NCBI RefSeq assembly: GCF_014649815.1
Contig: NZ_BMTT01000004.1
Location: 372,001 to 436,000 of the forward strand
Origin: Streptomyces mutabilis
GTDB lineage: Bacteria > Actinomycetota > Actinomycetes > Streptomycetales > Streptomycetaceae
Reading direction: 5' to 3'
Length of the DNA: 64,000 nt
Shown: positions 61,310 to 64,000 of the stretch, in pieces
Numbering within the stretch: position 1 is the first letter of the stretch
How the letters are laid out: each line of letters begins with the position of its first letter
Made by a program: the position numbers and the translations under genes
Notes under the pieces: model-generated
What the model saw: the letters and a program-made list of their open reading frames with translations, nothing else
Database searches by the model: none
Told to the model about the DNA's origin: nothing

Positions 61310-63238
61310 TCAGTCGCGCGCGGCCTCCACCGAGTCGACCTCGGCGCCCGTGCGCTCGAACCGGCCGTCGAGCTTGGCGACCAGGCCGGTGACCTGACGG
61401 GCGATGTCCGGCGCCGTGAGCCCGATCTCCGCCAGGACCTCGGCGCGCGAGGCGTGGTCCAGGAAGCGCGGCGGGATGCCGAAGTCGCGCAGCGGTACGT
61501 CGACGCCCGCGTCGCGCAGCGCCTGGGCGACGGCGGAGCCGACGCCGCCGACCCGCGAGTTGTCCTCGACGGTGACGACGACGCGGTGGCGCTCGGCGAG
61601 CGGGGCCATGGCCTCGTCGACGGGCTTGACCCAGCGCGGGTCGACCACGGTGGTGGAGATGCCCTGCTTGTTCAGCAGGTCGGCGACCTCCAGGCACATC
61701 GGCGCGAGGGCTCCCACGGAGACCAGGAGGACGTCCGGGTCGTCGGTGCCGGGGGCGCGCAGCACGTCCATGCCGCCGACGCGGCCGACGGCCGGCACAG
61801 CGGGACCGACGGCGCCCTTGGAGAAGCGGACCACGGTCGGCGCGTCGTCGACCTCGACGGCCTCGCGCAGCTGGGCGCGGACCTGGTCGGCGTCGCGCGG
61901 GGCGGCCAGGCGCAGGCCGGGGACGACCTGGAGGATCGACATGTCCCACATGCCGTTGTGCGAGGCGCCGTCGGTGCCGGTGACACCGGCGCGGTCCAGC
62001 ACGAAGGTGACGCCGCACTTGTGCAGGGCCACGTCCATCAGGACCTGGTCGAAGGCGCGGTTGAGGAAGGTGGCGTACACGGCGAAGACCGGGTGGACGC
62101 CGCCGTGGGCGAGGCCGGCCGCGGAGACGGCGCCGTGCTGCTCGGCGATGCCGACGTCGTAGACGCGGTCCGGGAAGGCCCCGGCGAACTTGTCGAGGCC
62201 GACCGGCTGGAGCATGGCGGCGGTGATGGCGACGATGTCCTCGCGCTCCCGGCCGAGCTCCAGCATCTCGTCGCCGAAGACGGAGGTCCAGTCGGCGCCG
62301 GAGGTGGAGATGGGCAGGCCCGTGTCGGGGTGGATCTTGCCGACGGCGTGGAAGCGGTCGGCCTCGTCCGCCAGGGCGGGCTGGTAGCCGCGGCCCTTCT
62401 CGGTGAGGCAGTGCACGATGACCGGGCCACCGAAGCGCTTGGCGCGGGTGAGGGCGGACTCCAGGGCCTCGAGGTCGTGGCCGTCGATCGGGCCGACGTA
62501 CTTCAGGCCGAGGTCCTCGAACATGCCCTGCGGGGCGATGAAGTCCTTCAGGCCCTTCTTGGCGCCGTGCAGGGTGTCGTAGAGCGGGCGGCCGACGACC
62601 GGGGTGCGCTCCAGGACCTCCTTGGTGCGGGCCAGGAAGCGCTCGTAGCCGTCGGTGGTGCGCAGGGTCGCCAGGTGGTTGGCGAGGCCGCCGATGGTGG
62701 GGGCGTAGGAGCGCTCGTTGTCGTTGACGACGATGACGAGGGGGCGGTCCTTGGCGGCGGCGATGTTGTTCAGCGCCTCCCAGGCCATGCCGCCGGTCAG
62801 GGCGCCGTCACCGATGACGGCGACGACGTGGTCGTCGCGGTCGAGGACCTGGTTGGCCTTGGCGATGCCGTCGGCCCAGCCGAGGACGGTGGAGGCGTGG
62901 CTGTTCTCGATGACGTCGTGCTCGGACTCGGCCTGCGAGGGGTAGCCGGACAGACCGCCCTTCATCTTCAGCCTGGAGAAGTCCTGACGGCCGGTGAGCA
63001 GCTTGTGCACGTAGGACTGGTGGCCGGTGTCCCAGAGCACCTTGTCCTTCGGCGAGTCGAAGACGCGGTGCAGAGCGAGGGTCAGTTCCACCACGCCGAG
63101 GTTGGGGCCGAGGTGGCCGCCGGTCTTGGAGACGGCGTCGACGAGGAAGGTGCGGATCTCCTCTGCCAGCCGGCCCAGCTCTTCCAGGCTGAGCCGGTCC
63201 AGATCGCGCGGTCCCGTGATGCGGGTCAGCAGCGGCAC
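61310..63238 (-). CDS. dxs: 1-deoxy-D-xylulose-5-phosphate synthase
   Basis: 642 residues. Thiamine-diphosphate enzyme joining pyruvate and glyceraldehyde-3-phosphate, first step of the MEP isoprenoid pathway. Features: [20 protein letters not shown] (His), [16 protein letters not shown], the ThDP motif [17 protein letters not shown] (G-D-G to N-N), and [18 protein letters not shown] with the catalytic Glu. The C-terminal transketolase domains are complete. The GTG at 63238 follows AAGGAGG at 6 bp; the frame is open upstream but the conserved start PLLTRITGP is here. It supplies precursors for isoprenoids such as geosmin. Confidence 0.96.
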   Translation of the reverse strand: MPLLTRITGPRDLDRLSLEELGRLAEEIRTFLVDAVSKTGGHLGPNLGVVELTLALHRVFDSPKDKVLWDTGHQSYVHKLLTGRQDFSRLKMKGGLSGYPSQAESEHDVIENSHASTVLGWADGIAKANQVLDRDDHVVAVIGDGALTGGMAWEALNNIAAAKDRPLVIVVNDNERSYAPTIGGLANHLATLRTTDGYERFLARTKEVLERTPVVGRPLYDTLHGAKKGLKDFIAPQGMFEDLGLKYVGPIDGHDLEALESALTRAKRFGGPVIVHCLTEKGRGYQPALADEADRFHAVGKIHPDTGLPISTSGADWTSVFGDEMLELGREREDIVAITAAMLQPVGLDKFAGAFPDRVYDVGIAEQHGAVSAAGLAHGGVHPVFAVYATFLNRAFDQVLMDVALHKCGVTFVLDRAGVTGTDGASHNGMWDMSILQVVPGLRLAAPRDADQVRAQLREAVEVDDAPTVVRFSKGAVGPAVPAVGRVGGMDVLRAPGTDDPDVLLVSVGALAPMCLEVADLLNKQGISTTVVDPRWVKPVDEAMAPLAERHRVVVTVEDNSRVGGVGSAVAQALRDAGVDVPLRDFGIPPRFLDHASRAEVLAEIGLTAPDIARQVTGLVAKLDGRFERTGAEVDSVEAARD

Positions 63239-63434
63239 CCGTGCCTCCTTGCAGTAGAGCTGTTGCCGGGCCTGCCCGAGTCTAATGTTCCGCCGTGGGG
63301 GAACGTGTCCGGGCGGTGCGTCGTACGTCACGCGTTCGGCCTTACCCACCCGGAACGGGTTCTACGACTTCCCGTACGGCGGCGTCGGGCGCCCGCCGTC
63401 CCGGCCGGCGTGCGGGACGGCGGGCCGGACGCGG

Positions 63435-63469
63435 ACCGCCCGCCCGAGGGCTCAGCTCGGGCGGGCGGT
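63435..63469 (-). terminator. Hairpin downstream of xylH
   Basis: ACCGCCCGCCCGAG (63435-63448) and CTCGGGCGGGCGGT (63456-63469) are exact 14-bp arms around a 7-nt loop, 25 bp beyond the stop codon of the minus-strand permease gene. Confidence 0.8.
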
Positions 63470-63494
63470 GGTGGCGCGGCGGGAACGGCGCGTA

Positions 63495-64000
63495 CTACGC
63501 CCGGCCGGCCGTCTTCTGGGTCTTGCGGGTGACCGCGTCGATGACGACGGTCGCCAGCAGCACACCACCGGTGATCATGTACTGCACCGGCGAGGCGATG
63601 CCCTCCAGGGCCAGGCCGTACTGGATGGAGACGATGACCATCACACCGAGCAGCGCGTCCCACGTGCGACCGCGGCCGCCGAAGAGGGACGTGCCGCCGA
63701 TCACGGCCGCGGCGATGACGTTCATCAGGAACTCACCGGTGCCCGCGCCCTGGTTGGCGGAGGCGATCTTCGAGGCGACGAAGAGGCCGCCGATGGCGGC
63801 GAACGTGCCGGCGATCGCGAAGACCGAGATCCGCACCAGCTCCACGTTGATGCCCGCCCGGCGCGACGCCTCGACGCTGCCGCCGAGGGCGAAGACCTTG
63901 CGGCCGTAGGACGTGCGGCGCAGCACGAAGTCCGTCAGCAGCAGGAAGGCCAGGAAGATCACGACGGCCAGCGGCAGGCCCTTGTACTGGTTGAAGACGA
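63495..64000 (-). CDS. xylH: Sugar ABC transporter permease (xylose type), C-terminal part
   Basis: The last ~168 residues; the N-terminal part lies beyond the right edge. BPD_transp_2-type permease of the XylH/RbsC family: LRRTSYGRKVFALGGSVEASRR (basic loop), RISVFAIAGTFAAIGGLFVA, the coupling segment IAAAVIGGTSLFGGRGRTWDA and a last helix PVQYMITGGVLLATVVIDAV. Position next to dxs and strand fit the S. coelicolor xylFGH order as I recall it. Imports a pentose such as xylose with a XylG ATPase and XylF binding protein, not in this window. Confidence 0.85.
   Translation of the reverse strand, partial: VFNQYKGLPLAVVIFLAFLLLTDFVLRRTSYGRKVFALGGSVEASRRAGINVELVRISVFAIAGTFAAIGGLFVASKIASANQGAGTGEFLMNVIAAAVIGGTSLFGGRGRTWDALLGVMVIVSIQYGLALEGIASPVQYMITGGVLLATVVIDAVTRKTQKTAGRA

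Noticed and set aside
61184..63532. A 782-codon plus-strand open frame
   Set aside because: It is antisense to dxs, which is unmistakable; the translated product is low-complexity Gly/Val/Ala/Asp.

Overview
The window is chromosomal DNA of a Streptomyces, very high in GC (strong G/C third-codon bias, GTG/TTG starts, AGGAGG-type ribosome binding sites). The marker genes are geosmin synthase, a CprB-type gamma-butyrolactone receptor homologue, a conservon, hemQ, murC, dxs and xylH. From memory, the gene order is that of the S. coelicolor segment from about SCO6085 down to SCO6011 in inverted orientation. No rRNA, tRNA, CRISPR array, prophage or insertion sequence was seen; most of the window is ordinary core-chromosome content with a few local scars.

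Layout. 1-6.6 kb: end of an M14 peptidase, a DUF1707-FHA protein, trehalose-forming TreZ, a phosphotransferase-fold protein without its catalytic residues, an M24 peptidase divergent from a metallophosphoesterase, and a PDZ protein. 6.7-11.8 kb: geosmin synthase geoA, a DUF89 protein, cprB, and a secreted protein with a long leader. 12.4-18.8 kb, plus strand: a DUF6230/DUF6114 pair, then an orphan sugar-binding lipoprotein directly before a complete conservon (sensor kinase, roadblock, DUF742, small GTPase). 18.9-22.4 kb, minus strand: a betaine/choline-type ABC transporter. 22.5-23.7 kb: a wrecked redox cluster (ApbE, ferric-reductase-like and histidine-kinase fragments). 23.8-27.1 kb: msrB, murC, an unknown conserved gene and a RibD-like reductase.

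27.4-36.5 kb, plus strand: zapE, a small secreted protein, beta-carbonic anhydrase and a SulP transporter behind an 11-bp repeat array, a stomatin-like protein, a PhoX-family Tat protein, a FAD/Rieske oxidoreductase, a polysaccharide deacetylase lipoprotein and a small zinc-ribbon protein. 36.5-39.7 kb: a two-gene ABC transporter, a PTH2-domain protein and a decayed DUF2804 gene. 39.8-43.7 kb: a DUF692 (multinuclear iron, RiPP-type) enzyme with an extra C-terminal domain, its TIGR04222 membrane partner, and a secreted tripeptidyl-peptidase-like hydrolase. 43.7-51 kb: haem genes hemQ, hemG and hemE, interleaved with a DUF4349 lipoprotein, a CoA-disulfide-reductase-like flavoprotein, a small protein and a rhomboid protease. 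51-64 kb: DUF3000, an orphan LuxR-type regulator, RNase D, the fadA-fadB beta-oxidation operon behind a perfect palindrome, a beta-propeller protein, a NYN-domain protein, an amino-acid permease, dxs and the end of xylH.

Functional links visible here: HemE, HemG and HemQ are steps of the coproporphyrin-dependent haem route; carbonic anhydrase with SulP suggests bicarbonate handling; the lipoprotein plus conservon suggests ligand sensing feeding a membrane GTPase complex; geoA lies near a gamma-butyrolactone-receptor-like regulator. The most unusual items are the lipoprotein-conservon unit, the DUF692/TIGR04222 pair, the 11-bp array before carbonic anhydrase and several neat palindromic operators.
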